Below the pieces are notes generated by a model. That model was not told the DNA's origin and did no database searches. It was given only the letters and a program-made list of their open reading frames with translations. This document shows, one piece after another, positions 11,613-12,632 of a stretch of 12,632 bases of DNA; the first letter of the stretch is position 1, and each line of letters opens with the position of its first letter. The position numbers and the translations under genes were made by a program. This DNA comes from Minisyncoccota bacterium (GTDB taxonomy: Bacteria; Patescibacteriota; Minisyncoccia; Phycocordibacterales; UBA2100), in contig JAESTJ010000027.1 in NCBI GenBank assembly GCA_016763615.1, positions 1 through 12,632 on the forward strand, in the 5' to 3' direction.

Positions 11613-12632
11613 CTAGACTGCGAAATTTTGAACTGAATAAATGTCTTCTTCCTCTTCGCCCTCTTTTGGTATTTCTTTATCTTCTGCTACATCTTCTTCT
11701 TTTTCATCTGGATTGGTATCGGCAGAAGAAATAAATTCACAAAGGGGAGACAGTACGTGAGTACTCTCTGATTTTGGGGAATCCTCTTTTTTGGGAGTCG
11801 AACTAGGTGAACTACTCACAGTTGTGCTGCTAACCAGTGTTAGTAATTGCTCTATATCTGTTGGTGAAAAGAAGTCTATATGAACTTTTCCGCCTTTTTT
11901 TCGTGGTTCAATTTGCACTCGTGTACCGAGCTTCTCAGTTAGTTCTCTTTCAAGTTCTGCTAATTCTGGCGGTAAATCTTGCTTCCGTGCACGATCAGTC
12001 GCGATACTGCGTGCAATGCGTTCAGTTTCGCGCACCGTAAGACCCTTTTCAGATATTTCTTTAAATAATTCTTGCTGCTGCTCTGGTCTATCAACCAACA
12101 TTAACAAAGGTCGCGTATGTCCCTCAGTTATTTGCCGTGCTACTACAGCATCTTGCATTTCTTTTGGAAGTGAAAGCAATCGAAGAGAATTTGATACATA
12201 TTCCCTACTACGCCCTACTTTGGCCGCAATTTCAACATGTTTGAGTTTAGAAGTGTCTGCTAATTGACGAAAAGCCAATGCTCTATCAATAGGGTTTAAA
12301 TCTTCTCGCTGCAAATTTTCTATAATAGCGAGTTCAAGTTTTACTTTATCTGAATCTTCTGTACTACGAATAAGTACTGGAACTTGGGTAAGTTGAGCAA
12401 TTTTAGAGGCACGTAAACGTCGCTCACCCGCTACCAACTCGTACTCAACAGTAATCCCCCCATCACCTCTTTCGATTTCACGACGAGTGACAACAAGGGG
12501 CTGCAAAATTCCATACTGCCGAATCGATTCTGCAAGACTCGCTAAAGCATCTTCATTGAATTCTTTTCGAGGCTGAAATGGATTGGGTTGAATACGATTC
12601 ACCTCTACCCAAAATATTGAGTTGATATAGAA
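11613..12632 (-). CDS. parB: ParB/Spo0J chromosome partitioning protein, N-terminus cut by window edge
   Basis: A CTP-dependent DNA clamp that binds parS sites and works with ParA in chromosome segregation. The frame stays open to the right edge (339 residues visible); SIFWVEVNRIQPNPFQPRKEF is the usual start of the ParB core, so the GTG at 12602 is an internal valine. The CTP-binding motifs are GERRLRAS and ENLQREDLNPID. A helix-turn-helix follows (LKHVEIAAKVGRSREYVSNSLRLLSLP). The C-terminal dimerisation segment is LERELTEKLGTRVQIEPRKKGGKVHIDFFSPTDIEQLL. After it comes an atypical tail of about 70 residues, first Ser/Thr-rich, then very acidic (EEDVAEDKEIPKEGEEEED). No ParA gene is in view; it may lie just upstream, beyond the window. 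Confidence 0.96.
   Translation of the reverse strand, partial: FYINSIFWVEVNRIQPNPFQPRKEFNEDALASLAESIRQYGILQPLVVTRREIERGDGGITVEYELVAGERRLRASKIAQLTQVPVLIRSTEDSDKVKLELAIIENLQREDLNPIDRALAFRQLADTSKLKHVEIAAKVGRSREYVSNSLRLLSLPKEMQDAVVARQITEGHTRPLLMLVDRPEQQQELFKEISEKGLTVRETERIARSIATDRARKQDLPPELAELERELTEKLGTRVQIEPRKKGGKVHIDFFSPTDIEQLLTLVSSTTVSSSPSSTPKKEDSPKSESTHVLSPLCEFISSADTNPDEKEEDVAEDKEIPKEGEEEEDIYSVQNFAV

Overview
The window looks like a piece of chromosome from a reduced-genome Candidate Phyla Radiation bacterium (Patescibacteria, most likely Parcubacteria-like). This is inferred from the style of the proteins: a short DnaX without a tau tail or zinc module, CPR-type SerS, FtsQ and Dus, and a long Rel protein without an ACT domain. 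It also fits the very tight gene packing, a tRNA without an encoded CCA, and several core genes without a Shine-Dalgarno (SD) sequence. No taxonomic search was possible. Every complete gene ends in TAA or TAG, and nothing suggests a recoded TGA.

Layout. Positions 1-600 (all minus strand) hold the start of a small unrecognised protein, tRNA-Gln(TTG), and a hairpin-rich spacer with a decayed tRNA-like copy and a strong terminator. Positions 610-5761 form one minus-strand block, in transcription order serS > ftsQ > dus > dnaX > histidine-phosphatase gene. It covers translation, division, tRNA modification and clamp loading. dprA diverges from serS with only 17 bp between the start codons and ends at a bidirectional terminator. 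On the other side of that terminator lies a minus-strand gene for a small secreted basic protein. Its promoter has perfect consensus -35 and -10 boxes and it has a strong SD. topA (7215-9392, plus) follows, then about 290 bp of consecutive stem-loops, then a minus-strand gene for a 51-aa zinc-ribbon protein. A bifunctional-type rel (ppGpp synthetase/hydrolase) gene on the plus strand is split by a one-base frameshift. It converges with parB (minus), which runs off the right edge.

The most notable material is mobile or repetitive. (1) A 114-bp MITE-like element with 12-bp terminal inverted repeats and a 6-bp target duplication (ATTCAT) sits exactly on the dus start codon. It duplicates that codon and brings a promoter-like sequence pointing into dus. 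(2) Two related GC-rich imperfect palindromes lie in frame inside dnaX and dus, where each appears to add a short peptide to a conserved enzyme, much as Rickettsia palindromic elements do. (3) A region of unexplained stem-loops follows topA. (4) There seem to be two styles of translation start: -10-like boxes 6-8 nt before the ATG in dnaX, dprA, rel and perhaps topA (leaderless candidates), against AGGAGG-type SDs on the two small accessory genes.
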